Assembly (NCBI RefSeq): GCF_000003605.2
Contig: NW_003106344.1
Coordinates: 1 to 44,562, forward strand
DNA length: 44,562 nt
From: Saccoglossus kowalevskii
Lineage: Eukaryota > Hemichordata > Enteropneusta > Harrimaniidae
Direction of reading: 5' to 3'
The notes beneath the pieces were generated by a model. That model searched no databases, was not told the origin of the DNA, and saw only the letters and a list, made by a program, of their open reading frames with translations. Position numbers and translations under genes: made by a program. How positions within the stretch are numbered: the first letter of the stretch is position 1; each line of letters starts with the position of its first letter. Below, in pieces: positions 9,068 through 19,292 of the stretch.

Positions 9068-9450
9068 TGAGTATGTGTTGAATCCACGAATTGGAGAATA
9101 ATTGAATCGAAACATTTCCAAATCGCAAATTCCATTCGCGATCCAATCTCCAGCATTTAGTTTCATCTAATTTAAATGACATCGATCGCCATTTATATGG
9201 TCGCAAAATACGTCGAATTTGAGTTAAAAGACCTGCTTAACCCCACTCAATTAAAATGGATAAATTGCATCGTATGAGTATGAGTGTATTTGTTCTGTAT
9301 ATGTATTACTTTTAACTTATATTCGTACAATTATATATGAATTTAAATAAAGAGAACTAATATTAAAATTCCACGATATTTCTGACGCAAGTTGTATTGA
9401 ACAAAATGCGGTTGTTCTATTGAAAGTGCACTCAATTGGTTGTTTCATCT
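9068..9450 (+). repeat. Tail-tRNA doublet between T7 and T8
   Basis: Same structure and same junction as 2250-2632 (spacer start joined to a Fox 3' tail near 9268), with the same 483-base T-to-T distance. No gene seen. Confidence 0.85.
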
Positions 9451-9550
9451 TCTCCAGTGGCACAATCGGTTATCGCGCCGTACTTATATGGCAGTACTGC
9501 TCTGTTACTGAGTAATGCGGAGGTTGTGAGTTCGAGCCTCACCTGGGGAA
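9451..9550 (+). tRNA. T8: tRNA-Ile(UAU), D-stem variant
   Basis: Acceptor, anticodon arm, intron and T arm are normal. The D arm ends TTATCGC instead of TTAGCGC, adding a second mismatch to the D stem. It is the unduplicated parent form of T3. Confidence 0.8.
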
Positions 9551-10348
9551 TGAGTATGTTTTGAATCCACGAATTGGAGAATAATTTGAATCGAAACACT
9601 TATGATCGCAAATTCCATTCGCGATCCAATCTCCAGCATTTAGTTTCATCTAATTTAAATGACATAGATCGCCATTTATATGGTCGCATAATACGTCGAA
9701 TTTGAGTTAAAAGACCTGCTTAACCCGACTCAATTAAAATGGATAAATTGCATCACAGCTGACGTATATATCTAACTATAATTGCATGCAATCCTATGAA
9801 GTGCTGTTTTTTTTTACTTTATTTACCCAGTGTTTACCAAGCCTGCTAAAATCGTCAAGTGGTAATGCACTATTTAGGCAGAAGAATAAATGTCATTGAC
9901 TTGCTCAAGACGGTTATATAGTTTTACGATTTTGAGGGCGCTGTTTAGCAGACTGTTTGTTTGGGCGCTATCTTGTGATAGTTTACTGATTGGCAAATTG
10001 AAAAAAGGATGATCTATGTTCATTTCAAGAATGATATTCAATAATTTTCACGTACATTACATTTCATTTATCCATTCTATAAAACAATAACCCAATACAC
10101 TTTATATAGATTATGTAACACGTGAGATATTTATGAAAGTGCGAAGCACATGATATTACGGATAACACAATAGTTGAATTTGTTCGATTATCGCCATTAA
10201 GTGCCGTATTTTAATTAGGGGTTAATGGCATTTGTTTTCCTGCTCTCTGATTGGGTTATTTTGAATAATATGCAGATTTCAAGGTGACTTATGGTCTACC
10301 TTGTTGATTCAAACCATTCTTAAATTCACAAGAAATACATCATTCGAG
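9551..10348 (+). promoter_or_regulatory. Spacer and putative promoter of F6
   Basis: Forkhead site TGTTTAC at 9831-9837 and TATAAAA at 10078-10084. The donor reads CAC|GTGAG (about 10119), with the last exon base changed from G to C but the GT kept. AG candidates (ATGCAG, TTTCAAG) are present just before a uORF ATG. Confidence 0.55.
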
Positions 10349-11176
10349 ATGACGATGCACACTCCAAGAGGTAACTTAATGTATGCTGCAGATATTTACT
10401 CACGCACGCAGCATATGTATGCCAATCCACCGTATACCAGTATTTTCAACTCTCACAGTACATTGTCATGCATAGACCGACCGCCGTATAGCTTCGTAGC
10501 ACTTATCGTCTTGGCTATAAGGTCATACGCGAAACAGAGGGCTACATTGAAAGATATATACCGCTATATAGAGACAACTTTTCCGTATTATCGTGTGACG
10601 AGCCCTGGCTGGAAGAATTCAATCCGTCATAACCTCTCTTTGAACAATTGCTTCATCAAGAGTCCTCGTAGTATACATGACCTGACTCACGGTCATTTCT
10701 GGAGACTAGCAGAGGGTTGGAAAGAAATGTTTGCTGAAAGCGACTTCCGCCGCCGTCGTCGAGGATATAAGAAATCCAATAACCACGAGTTTATAACAAG
10801 TAACAGCCACGCGAACGAGGATTATATTGCGCGATATAAACCTGAAAGCACGCCGTCGTCGGTGGAGTCATGCAAGAAACAGACGCCAAATTACGTTTCC
10901 TCGATTACACATAGCGAGAGAACACAAGAAGGACATGTAAACGGAAAACAGTTTAGTGACTTTAGTATTGCCAAAATACTACGTTGTCAGTCGAAACGAA
11001 AAGCGGGCCACTGTGATGTATCGGACAATAAAAGGATTAAACGTGTTGGACGTATTGTTAGTAATGTCACAAAAGACACTGCGCGTGACATTCCTGGTCA
11101 ATCTTTCAATGCAAGTAGTCAGATATCTTCAATTCGAGTCATTTTGTGTTACCCACCAGTTTCAAGAAAGTTTTAA
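10349..11176 (+). CDS. F6: forkhead transcription factor (type A), 275 aa
   Basis: Full-length type A copy. It differs from F2 at Asn5Thr, Val16Ile, Asn32Ile, Glu62Lys and Lys84Thr (RVTSPGWKN). Helix 3 contact residues Asn90, Arg93 and His94 are conserved, the basic run is intact, and the eh1 FSIAKIL is intact. The C-terminal tail has Cys for Tyr (VILCYPP), shared with F18 and F20. The ATG at 10349 is followed by a second ATG two codons later. It has its own TATA box and forkhead site; the splice donor is slightly weakened. Confidence 0.92.
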   Translation: MTMHTPRGNLMYAADIYSRTQHMYANPPYTSIFNSHSTLSCIDRPPYSFVALIVLAIRSYAKQRATLKDIYRYIETTFPYYRVTSPGWKNSIRHNLSLNNCFIKSPRSIHDLTHGHFWRLAEGWKEMFAESDFRRRRRGYKKSNNHEFITSNSHANEDYIARYKPESTPSSVESCKKQTPNYVSSITHSERTQEGHVNGKQFSDFSIAKILRCQSKRKAGHCDVSDNKRIKRVGRIVSNVTKDTARDIPGQSFNASSQISSIRVILCYPPVSRKF

Positions 11177-11387
11177 TAATAAACAGTGCTGCTAAATATC
11201 AGCCACGTATGAGTGTATTTGTTCTGTATATGTATTACTTTTAACTTATATTCGTACAATTATATATGAAGCGTCAAATTTAAATAAAGAGAACTAATAT
11301 TAAAATTCCACGAGATTTCTGACGCAAGTTGTATTGAACAAAATGCGGTTATTCTATTGAAAGTGCACTCAATTGTTTGTTTCATCT

Positions 11388-11487
11388 TCCCCAGTGGCAC
11401 AATCGGTTAGCGCGCCGTACTTATATGGCAGTACTGCTCTGTTACTGAGTAATGCGGAGGTTGTGAGTTCGAGCCTCACCTGGGGAA
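11388..11487 (+). tRNA. T9: tRNA-Ile(UAU), intron-containing
   Basis: Consensus copy for the array: acceptor TCCCCAG/CTGGGGA with seven Watson-Crick pairs, A at the discriminator, anticodon stem CCGTA/TGCGG, 26-base intron at 37/38, T stem GTGAG/CTCAC. A run of TTTT follows about 10 bases after the end. Confidence 0.93.
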
Positions 11488-12283
11488 TGAGTATGTTTTG
11501 AATCCACGAATTGGAGAATAATTGAATCGAAACATTTCCAAATCGCAAATTCCATTCGCGATCCAATCTCCAGCATTTAGTTTCATCTAATTTAAATGAC
11601 ATCGATCGCCATTATGGTCGCAAAATACGTCGAATTTGAGTTAAAAGACCTGCTTAACCCGACTCAATTAAAATGGATAAATTGCATCACAGCTGACGTA
11701 TATATCTAACTATAATTGCATGCAATCCTATGAAGTGCTGTTTTTTTTTACTTTATTTACCCAGTGTTTACCAAGCCTGCTAAAATCGTCAAGTGGTAAT
11801 GCACTATTTAGGCAGAAGAATAAATGTCATTGACTTGCTCAAGACGGTTATATAGTTTTACGATTTTGAGGGCGCTGTTTAGCAGACTGTTTGTTTGGGC
11901 GCTATCTTGTGATCGTTTACTGATTGGCAAATTGAAAATACGGATGATCTATGTTCATTTCAAGAATGATATTCAATAATTTTCACGTACATTACATTTC
12001 ATTTATCCATTCTATAAAACAATAACCCAATACACTTTATATAGATTATGTAACAGGTGAGATATTTATGAAAGTGCGAAGCACATGATATTACGGATAA
12101 CACAATAGGTGAATTTGTTCGATTATCGCCATTAAGTGCCGTATTTTAATTAGGGGTTAATGGCATTTGTTTCCCTGCTCTCCGATTGGGTTATTTTGAA
12201 TAATATGCAGATTTCAAGGTGACTTATGGTCTACCTTGTTGATTCAAACCATTCTTAAATTCACAAGAAATACATCATTCGAG
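11488..12283 (+). promoter_or_regulatory. Spacer and putative promoter of F7
   Basis: A complete example: forkhead site TGTTTAC at 11765-11771, TATAAAA at 12013-12019, donor CAG|GTGAG at 12054-12061, AG candidates ending at 12210 and 12218. A 10-codon uORF starts at about 12226 and ends before the Fox ATG. Confidence 0.6.
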
Positions 12284-13111
12284 ATGACGATGCACACTCC
12301 AAGAGGTAACTTAATGTATGCTGCAGATATTTACTCACGCACGCAGCATATGTATGCCAATCCACCGTATACCAGTATTTTCAACTCTCACAGTACATTG
12401 TCATGCATAGACCGACCGCCGTATAGCTTCGTAGCACTTATCGTCTTGGCTGTAAGGTCATACGCGAAACAGAGGGCTACATTGAAAGATATCTACCGCT
12501 ATATAGAGACAACTTTTCCGTATTATCGTGTGACGAGCCCTGGCTGGAAGAATTCAATCCGTCATAACCTCTCTTTGAACAATTGCTTCATCAAGAGTCC
12601 TCGTAGTATACATGACCTGACTCACGGTCATTTCTGGAGACTAGCAGAGGGTTGGAAAGAAATGTTTGCTGAAAGCGACTTCCGCCGCCGTCGTCGAGGA
12701 TATAAGAAATCCAATAACCACGAGTTTATAACAACTAACAGCCAAGCGAACGAGGATTATATTGCGCGATATAAATCTGAAAGCACGCCGTCGTCGGTGG
12801 AGTTATGCAAGAAAAAGACGCCAAATTACGTTTCCTCGATTACACATAGCGAGAGAACACAAGAAAGACATGTAAACGGAAATGAGTTTAGTGACTTTAG
12901 TATTGCCAAAATACTACGTTGTCAGTCGAAACGAAAAGCCGGACACTGTGATGTATTGGATAATAAAAGGATTAAACGTGTTGGACGTATTGTTAGTAAT
13001 GTCACAAAAGACACTGCGCGTGACATTCCTGGCCAATCTTTCAATGCAAGTAGTCAGATATCTTTAATTCGAGTTATTTTGTATTACCCACCAGTTTCAA
13101 GAAAGTTTTAA
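12284..13111 (+). CDS. F7: forkhead transcription factor (type A/B hybrid), 275 aa
   Basis: The N-terminal half is type A ([18 protein letters not shown], with Ile57Val shared only with F8). The C-terminal half carries marks otherwise seen in type B (CKKKTPNY, NGNEFSDF, DVLDNK), so the gene looks recombinant with a switch after the forkhead domain. Recognition-helix contacts and eh1 are intact. Complete promoter-like spacer upstream. Confidence 0.92.
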   Translation: MTMHTPRGNLMYAADIYSRTQHMYANPPYTSIFNSHSTLSCIDRPPYSFVALIVLAVRSYAKQRATLKDIYRYIETTFPYYRVTSPGWKNSIRHNLSLNNCFIKSPRSIHDLTHGHFWRLAEGWKEMFAESDFRRRRRGYKKSNNHEFITTNSQANEDYIARYKSESTPSSVELCKKKTPNYVSSITHSERTQERHVNGNEFSDFSIAKILRCQSKRKAGHCDVLDNKRIKRVGRIVSNVTKDTARDIPGQSFNASSQISLIRVILYYPPVSRKF

Positions 13112-13322
13112 TAATAAACCGTGCTGCTAAATATCAGCTACGTGTGAGTGTATTTGTTCTGTATATGTATTACTTTTAACTTATATTCGTACAATTATAT
13201 ATGAACCGTCAAATTTAAATAAAGAGAACTAATATTAAAATTCCACGATATTTCTGACGCAAGTTGTATTGAACAAAATGCGGTTATCCTATTGAAAGTG
13301 CACTCAATTAGTTGTTTCATCT

Positions 13323-13436
13323 TCCCCAGTGGCACAATCGGTTAGCGCGCCGTACTTATATGGCAGTACTTATATGGCAGTACTGCTCTGTTACTGAGTA
13401 ATGCGGAGGTTGTGAGTTCGAGCCTCATCTGGGGAA
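13323..13436 (+). tRNA. T10: tRNA-Ile(UAU) with 14-base duplication at the anticodon
   Basis: The stretch tatatggcagtact occurs twice in tandem, so the anticodon CTTATA appears twice and the apparent intron grows to 40 bases. Acceptor and D arm are normal; the T stem has CTCAT (a G-U). Splicing by the usual geometry may fail or choose either copy. Confidence 0.8.
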
Positions 13437-14236
13437 TGAGTATGTTTTGAATCCATGAATTGGAGAATAATTGAATCGAAACATTTCCAAATCGCAAATT
13501 CCATTCGCGATCCAATCTCCAGCATTTAGTTTCATCTAATTTAAATGACATCGATCGCCATTTATATGGTCGCAAAATACGTCGAATTTGAGTTAAAAGA
13601 CCTGCTTAACCCGACTCAATTAAAATGGATAAATTGCATCACAGCTGACGTATATATCTAACTATAATTGCATGCAATCCTATGAAGTGCTGTTGTTTTT
13701 TTACTTTATTTACCCAGTGTTTACCAAGCCTGCTAAAATCGTCAAGTGGTAATGCACTATTTAGGCAGAAGAATAAATGTCATTGACTTGCTCAAGACGG
13801 TTATATAGTTTTACGATTTTGAGGGCGCTGTTTAGCAGACTGTTTGTTTGGGCGCTATCTTGTGATCGTTTACTGATTGGCAAATTGAAAATACGGATGA
13901 TCTATGTTCATTTCAAGAATGATATTCAATAATTTTAACGTACATTACATTTCATTTATCCATTCTATAAAACAATAACCCAATACACTTTATATAGATT
14001 ATGTAACAGGTGAGATATTTATGAAAGTGCGAAGCACATGATATTACGGATAACACAATAGGTGAATTTGTTCGATTATCGCCATTAAGTGCCGTATTTT
14101 AATTAGGGGTTAATGGCATTTGTTTCCCTGCTCTCTGATTGGGTTATTTTGAATAATATGCAGATTTCAAGGTGACTTATGGTCTACCTTGTTGATTCAA
14201 ACCATTCTTAAATTCACAAGAAATACATCATTCGAG
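13437..14236 (+). promoter_or_regulatory. Spacer and putative promoter of F8
   Basis: Forkhead site TGTTTAC at 13718-13724, TATAAAA at 13966-13972, donor CAG|GTGAG at 14007-14014, AG candidates kept before the uORF. Confidence 0.57.
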
Positions 14237-15130
14237 ATGACGATGCACACTCCAAGAGGTAACTTAATGTATGCTGCAGATATTTACTCACGCACGCAGC
14301 ATATGTATGCCAATCCACCGTATACCAGTATTTTCAACTCTCACAGTACATTGTCATGCATAGACCGACCGCCGTATAGCTTCGTAGCACTTATCGTCTT
14401 GGCTGTAAGGTCATACGCGAAACAGAGGGCTACATTGAAAGATATCTACCGCTATATAGAGACAACTTTTCCGTATTATCGTGTGACGAGCCCTGGCTGG
14501 AAGAATTCAATCCGTCATAACCTCTCTTTGAACAATTGCTTCATCAAGAGTCCTCGTAGTATACATGACCTGACTCACGGTCATTTCTGGAGACTAGCAG
14601 AGGGTTGGAAAGAAATGTTTGCTGAAAGCGACTTCCGCCGCCGTCGTCGAGGATATAAGAAATCCAATAACCACGAGTTTATAACAACTAACAGCCACGC
14701 GAACGAGGATTATATTGCGCGATATAAACCTGAAAGCACGCCGTCGTCGGTGGAGTCATGCAAGAAACAGACGCCAAATTACGTTTCCTCGATTACACAT
14801 AGCGAGAGAACACAAGAAGGACATGTAAACGGAAAACAGTTTAGTGACTTTAGTATTGCCAAAATACTACGTTGTCAGTCGAAACGAAAAGCCGGCCACT
14901 GTGATGTATCGGACAATAAAGGATTAAACGTGTTGGACGTATTGTTAGTAATGTCACAAAAGACACTGCGCGTGACATTCCTGGCCAATCTTTCAATGCA
15001 AGTAGTCAGATATCTTCAATTCGAGTCATTTTGTATTATCCACAGTTTCAAGAAAGTTTTAATAATAAACAGTGCTGCTAAATATCAGCCACGTATGAGT
15101 GTATTTGTTCTGTATATGTATTACTTTTAA
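14237..15130 (+). CDS. F8: forkhead protein with frameshifted C-terminus, 297 aa
   Basis: Type A through the forkhead domain and eh1 motif, all intact. One A is missing from the AAAAGG run near 14918, so after Asp-Asn-Lys228 the protein continues in the +1 frame (GLNVLDVLLVMSQKTLRV...). A second one-base loss near 15043 (ccacag for ccaccag) moves it on again past the normal stop to TAA at 15130. The replacement tail is 69 residues, hydrophobic in places, against 47 normally. F17 encodes the same protein. It may be a young pseudogene or an alternative C-terminus. Confidence 0.75.
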   Translation: MTMHTPRGNLMYAADIYSRTQHMYANPPYTSIFNSHSTLSCIDRPPYSFVALIVLAVRSYAKQRATLKDIYRYIETTFPYYRVTSPGWKNSIRHNLSLNNCFIKSPRSIHDLTHGHFWRLAEGWKEMFAESDFRRRRRGYKKSNNHEFITTNSHANEDYIARYKPESTPSSVESCKKQTPNYVSSITHSERTQEGHVNGKQFSDFSIAKILRCQSKRKAGHCDVSDNKGLNVLDVLLVMSQKTLRVTFLANLSMQVVRYLQFESFCIIHSFKKVLIINSAAKYQPRMSVFVLYMYYF

Positions 15131-15273
15131 CTTATATTCGTACAATTATATATGAAGCGTCAAATTTGAATAAAGAGAACTAATATTAAAATTCGACGAG
15201 ATTTCTGACGCAAGTTGTATTGAACAAAATGCGGTTATTCTATTGAAAGAGCACTCAATTGTTTGTTTCATCT

Positions 15274-15373
15274 TTCCCAGTGGCACAATCGGTTAGCGCG
15301 CCGTACTTATATGGCAGTACTGCTCTGTTACTGAGTAATGCGGAGGTTGTGAGTTCGAGCCTCACCTGGGGAA
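15274..15373 (+). tRNA. T11: tRNA-Ile(UAU), intron-containing
   Basis: Acceptor TTCCCAG/CTGGGGA with one U-G. All other parts match the array consensus. Shared variant with T20. Confidence 0.9.
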
Positions 15374-16169
15374 TGAGTATGTTTTGAATCCACGAATTGG
15401 AGAATAATTGAATTTAAACACTTATGATCGCAAATTCCATTCGCGATCCAATCTCCAGCATTTAGTTTCATCTAATTTAAATGACATCGATCGCCATTTA
15501 TATGGTCGCAAAATACGTCGAATTTGAGTTAAAAGACCTGCTTAACCCGACTCAATTAAAATGGATAAATGGCATCACAGCTGACGTATATATCTAACTA
15601 TAATTGCATGCAATCCTATGAAGTGCTGTTTTTTTTTTACTTTATTTACCCAGTGTTTACCAAGCCTGCTAAAATCGTCAAGTGGTAATGCACTATTTAG
15701 GCAGAAGAATAAATGTCATTGACTTGCTCAAGACGGTTATATAGTTTTACGATTTTGAGGGCGCTGTTTAGCAGACTGTTTGTTTGGGCGCTATCTTGTG
15801 ATCGTTTACTGATTGGCAAATTGAAAATACGGATGATCTATGTTCATTTCAAGAATGATATTCAATAATTTTCACGTACATTACATTTCATTTATCCATT
15901 CTATAAAACAATAACCCAATACACTTTATATAGATTATGTAACAGTGAGATATTTATGAAAGTGCGAAGCACATGATATTACGGATACACAACAGGTAAA
16001 TTTGTTCGATTATCGCCATTAAGTGCTGTATTTTAATTAGGGGTTAATGCCATTTGTTTTCTGCTCTTTGATTGGGTTATTTTGAATAATATGCAGATTT
16101 CAAGGTGACATATGGTCTACCTTGTTGACTCAAGCCATTCTTAAATTCACAAAAATTACATCATTCAAG
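15374..16169 (+). promoter_or_regulatory. Spacer of F9, donor damaged
   Basis: Forkhead site TGTTTAC at 15654-15660 and TATAAAA at 15902-15908. The donor has lost one G (ACAGTGAG near 15943), so the consensus CAG|GTGAG is broken. AG candidates kept. Confidence 0.55.
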
Positions 16170-17002
16170 ATGACGATGCACAATCCAAGAGGTAACTTAA
16201 TGTATGCTGCAGATATTTACTCACGCACACAGCATATGTATGCCAATCCACCGTATACCAGTAATTTCAACTCTCACAATAGATTGTCATGCATAGACCG
16301 ACCGCCGTACAGCTTCGTAGCACTTATCGTCTTGGCTACAAGGTCATACGCGGAACAGAGGGCTACATTCATTTGAAAGATATCTACCGCTATATAGAGA
16401 CAACTTTTCCGTATTATCGTGAGAAGAGCCCTTGCTGGAAGAAATCAATCCGTCATAACCTCTCTTTGAACAATTGCTTCATCAAGAGTCCTCGTAGTAT
16501 ACATGACCTGACTCACGGTCATTTCTGGAGACTAGCAGAGGGTTGGAAAGAAATGTTTGCTGAAAGCGACTTCCGCCGCCGTCGTCGAGGATATAAGAAA
16601 TCCAATAACCACGAGTTTATAACAACTAACAGCCAAGCGAACGAGGGTTATATTGCGCGATATAAACCTGAAAGCACGCCGTCGTCGGTGGAGTCATGCA
16701 AGAAAAAGACGCCAAATTACGTTTCCTCGATTACACATAGCGAGAGAACACAAGAAAGACATGTAAACGGAAATGAGTTTAGTGACTTTAGTATTGCCAA
16801 AATACTACGTTGTCAGTCGAAACGAAAAGCCGGACACTGTGATGTATTGGATAATAAAAGGATTAAACGTGTTGGACGTATTGTTAGTAATGTCACAAAA
16901 GACACTGCGCGTGACATTCCTGGCCAATCTTTCAATGCAAGTAGTCAGATATCTTCAATTCGAGTCATTTTGTATTACCCACCAGTTTCAAGAAAGTTTT
17001 AA
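16170..17002 (+). pseudogene. F9: forkhead gene (type B), 5-base insertion
   Basis: The frame from the ATG at 16170 is open until a 5-base gain (cattt) near 16370-16374, which produces a stop at 16376 inside the forkhead domain. The rest, in another frame, has type B helix 3 (CWKKSIRHN, Asn90Lys), the basic run and eh1, and ends at 17002. Confidence 0.9.
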
Positions 17003-17213
17003 TAATAAACCGTGCTGCTAAATATCAGCTACGTGTGAGTGTATTTGTTCTGTATATGCATTACTTTTAACTTATATTCGTACAATTATATATGAACCGT
17101 CAAATTTAAATAAAGAGAACTAATATTAAAATTCCACGAGATTTCTAACGCAAGTTGTATTGAACAAAATGCGGTTATACTATTGAAAGTGCACTCAATT
17201 GTTTGTTTCATCT

Positions 17214-17313
17214 TCCCCAGTGGCACAATCGGTTAGCGCGCCGTACTTATATGGCAGTACTGCTCTGTTACTGAGTAATGCGGAGGTTGTTAGTTCGAGC
17301 CTCACCTGGGGAA
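17214..17313 (+). tRNA. T12: tRNA-Ile(UAU), T-stem mutation
   Basis: Matches consensus except GTTAG in the T stem (against CTCAC), which breaks one pair next to the B box. Activity uncertain. Confidence 0.82.
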
Positions 17314-18119
17314 TGAGTATGTTTTGAATCCACGAATTGGAGAATAATTGAATCGAAACATTTCCAAATTGCAAATTCCATTCGCGATCCAATCTCCAGC
17401 ATTTAGTTTCATCTAATTTCAATGACATTGATCGCCATTTATATGGTCGCAAAATTGCAAATACGTCGAATTTGAATTAAACACCTGCTTAACCCGACTC
17501 AATTAAAATGGATAAATGGCATCACAGCTGACGTATAAATCTAACAATAATTGCTTGCAATCCTGTGAAGTGCTGTTTTTTACTTACTTATTTACCCAGT
17601 GTTTACAAAGCCTGCTAAAAACGTCCAGTGGTGATGCATTATTCAGGTAGAAGAATAGATGTCATTGACTTGCTTAAGACGGTTATATAATTCTACTATT
17701 TTGAGGGCGCTGTTAAGCAGACTGTTTTGTTGGAGCGCCATCTTGTGATCGTTTACTGATTGGCAAATTGAAATTATGGATGATCTATGTTCATTTCAAG
17801 AATGATATTCAATAATTTTCACGTACATTACATTTCATTCATCCATGCTATAAAACAATAACCCTATACACTTTATATAGATTATGTAACAGGTGAGATA
17901 TTTATGAAAGTGCAAAGCACATGATATTACGGATAACACAATAGGTAAATTTGTTCGATTATCGCCATTAAGTGCTGTATTTTAATTAGGGGTTAATGCC
18001 ATTTGTTTTCCTGCTCTCCGATTGGGTTATTTTGAATAATATGCAGATTTCAAGGTGACATATGGTCTACCTTGTTGACTCAAGCCATTCTTAAATTCAC
18101 AAAAAATACATCATTCGAG
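17314..18119 (+). promoter_or_regulatory. Spacer and putative promoter of F10
   Basis: Type B spacer, with an extra ATTGCAA before aatacgtcg near 17453. Forkhead site TGTTTAC at 17600-17606, TATAAAA at 17849-17855, donor CAG|GTGAG at 17890-17897, AG candidates kept. Confidence 0.57.
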
Positions 18120-18947
18120 ATGATGATGCACAATCCAAGAGGTAACTTAATGTATGCTGCAGATATTTACTCACGCACACAGCATATGTATGCCAATCCA
18201 CCGTATACCAGTAATTTCAACTCTCACAATAGATTGTCATGCATAGACCGACCGCCGTATAGCTTCGTAGCACTTATCGTCTTGGCTATAAGGTCATACG
18301 CGGAACAGAGGGCTACATTGAAAGATATCTACCGCTATATAGAGACAACTTTTCCGTATTATCGTGAGAAGAGCCCTTGCTGGAAGAAATCAATCCGTCA
18401 TAACCTCTCTTTGAACAATTGCTTCATCAAGAGTCCTCGTAGTATACATGACCTGACTCACGGTCATTTCTGGAGACTAGCAGAGGGTTGGAAAGAAATG
18501 TTTGCTGAAAGCGACTTCCGCCGCCGTCGTCGAGGATATAAGAAATCCAATAACCACGAGTTTATAACAACTAACAGCCAAGCGAACGAGGATTATATTG
18601 CGCGATATAAACCTGAAAGCACGCCGTCGTCGGTGGAGTCATGCAAGAAAAAGACGCCAAATTACGTTTCCTCGATTACACATAGCGAGAGAACACAAGA
18701 AAGACATGTAAACGGAAATGAGTTTAGTGACTTTAGTATTGCCAAAATACTACGTTGTCAGTCGAAACGAAAAGCCGGACACTGTGATGTATTGGATAAT
18801 AAAAGGATTAAACGTGTTGGACGTATTGTTAGTAATGTCACAAAAGACACTGCGCGTGACATTTCTGGCCAATCTTTCAATGCAAGTAGTCAGATATCTT
18901 CAATTCGAGTCATTTTGTATTACCCACCAGTTTCAAGAAAGTTTTAA
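18120..18947 (+). CDS. F10: forkhead transcription factor (type B, Asn90Lys), 275 aa
   Basis: Full-length copy. In helix 3 the residues read CWKKSIRHNLS: Lys replaces the conserved Asn90, one of the residues that contacts bases in forkhead-DNA structures. Gly87Cys and Val83Glu accompany it. Other type B marks are His-Asn-Arg-Leu at 36-39, where other types have His-Ser-Thr-Leu. Arg93 and His94 are kept; basic run and eh1 intact. The start has Met-Met-Met in place of Met-Thr-Met. Promoter-like spacer is complete, so an expressed protein with changed DNA contact is possible. Confidence 0.9.
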   Translation: MMMHNPRGNLMYAADIYSRTQHMYANPPYTSNFNSHNRLSCIDRPPYSFVALIVLAIRSYAEQRATLKDIYRYIETTFPYYREKSPCWKKSIRHNLSLNNCFIKSPRSIHDLTHGHFWRLAEGWKEMFAESDFRRRRRGYKKSNNHEFITTNSQANEDYIARYKPESTPSSVESCKKKTPNYVSSITHSERTQERHVNGNEFSDFSIAKILRCQSKRKAGHCDVLDNKRIKRVGRIVSNVTKDTARDISGQSFNASSQISSIRVILYYPPVSRKF

Positions 18948-19158
18948 TAATAAACCGTGCTGTTAAATATCAGCTACGTATGAGTGTATTTGTTCTGTAT
19001 ATGTATTACTTTAAACTTATATTCGTACAATTATATATGAACCGTCAAATTTAAATAAAGAAAACTAATATTACAATTCCACGATATTTCTGACGCAAGT
19101 TGTATTGAACAAAATGCGGTTATACTATTGAAAGTGCACTCAAATGTTTGTTTCATCT

Positions 19159-19258
19159 TTTCCAGTGGCACCATCGGTTAGCGCGCCGTACTTATATGGC
19201 AGTACTGCTCTGTTACTGAGTAATGCGGAGGTTGTGAGTTCGAGCCTCACCTGTGGAA
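19159..19258 (+). tRNA. T13: tRNA-Ile(UAU), degraded acceptor
   Basis: Acceptor TTTCCAG against CTGTGGA has a C-T clash plus two U-G pairs, and the D loop reads ACCATCGG. The anticodon arm and intron are normal. Likely weak or dead. Confidence 0.72.
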
Positions 19259-19292
19259 TGAGTATGTTTTGAATCCACGAATTGAAGAATAA

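Noticed and set aside
10349-11176. Firm naming of the gene as FoxQ2
   Set aside because: The eh1 motif and Arg-rich wing fit, but other Fox classes also have them and the domain is divergent. A phylogeny would be needed.
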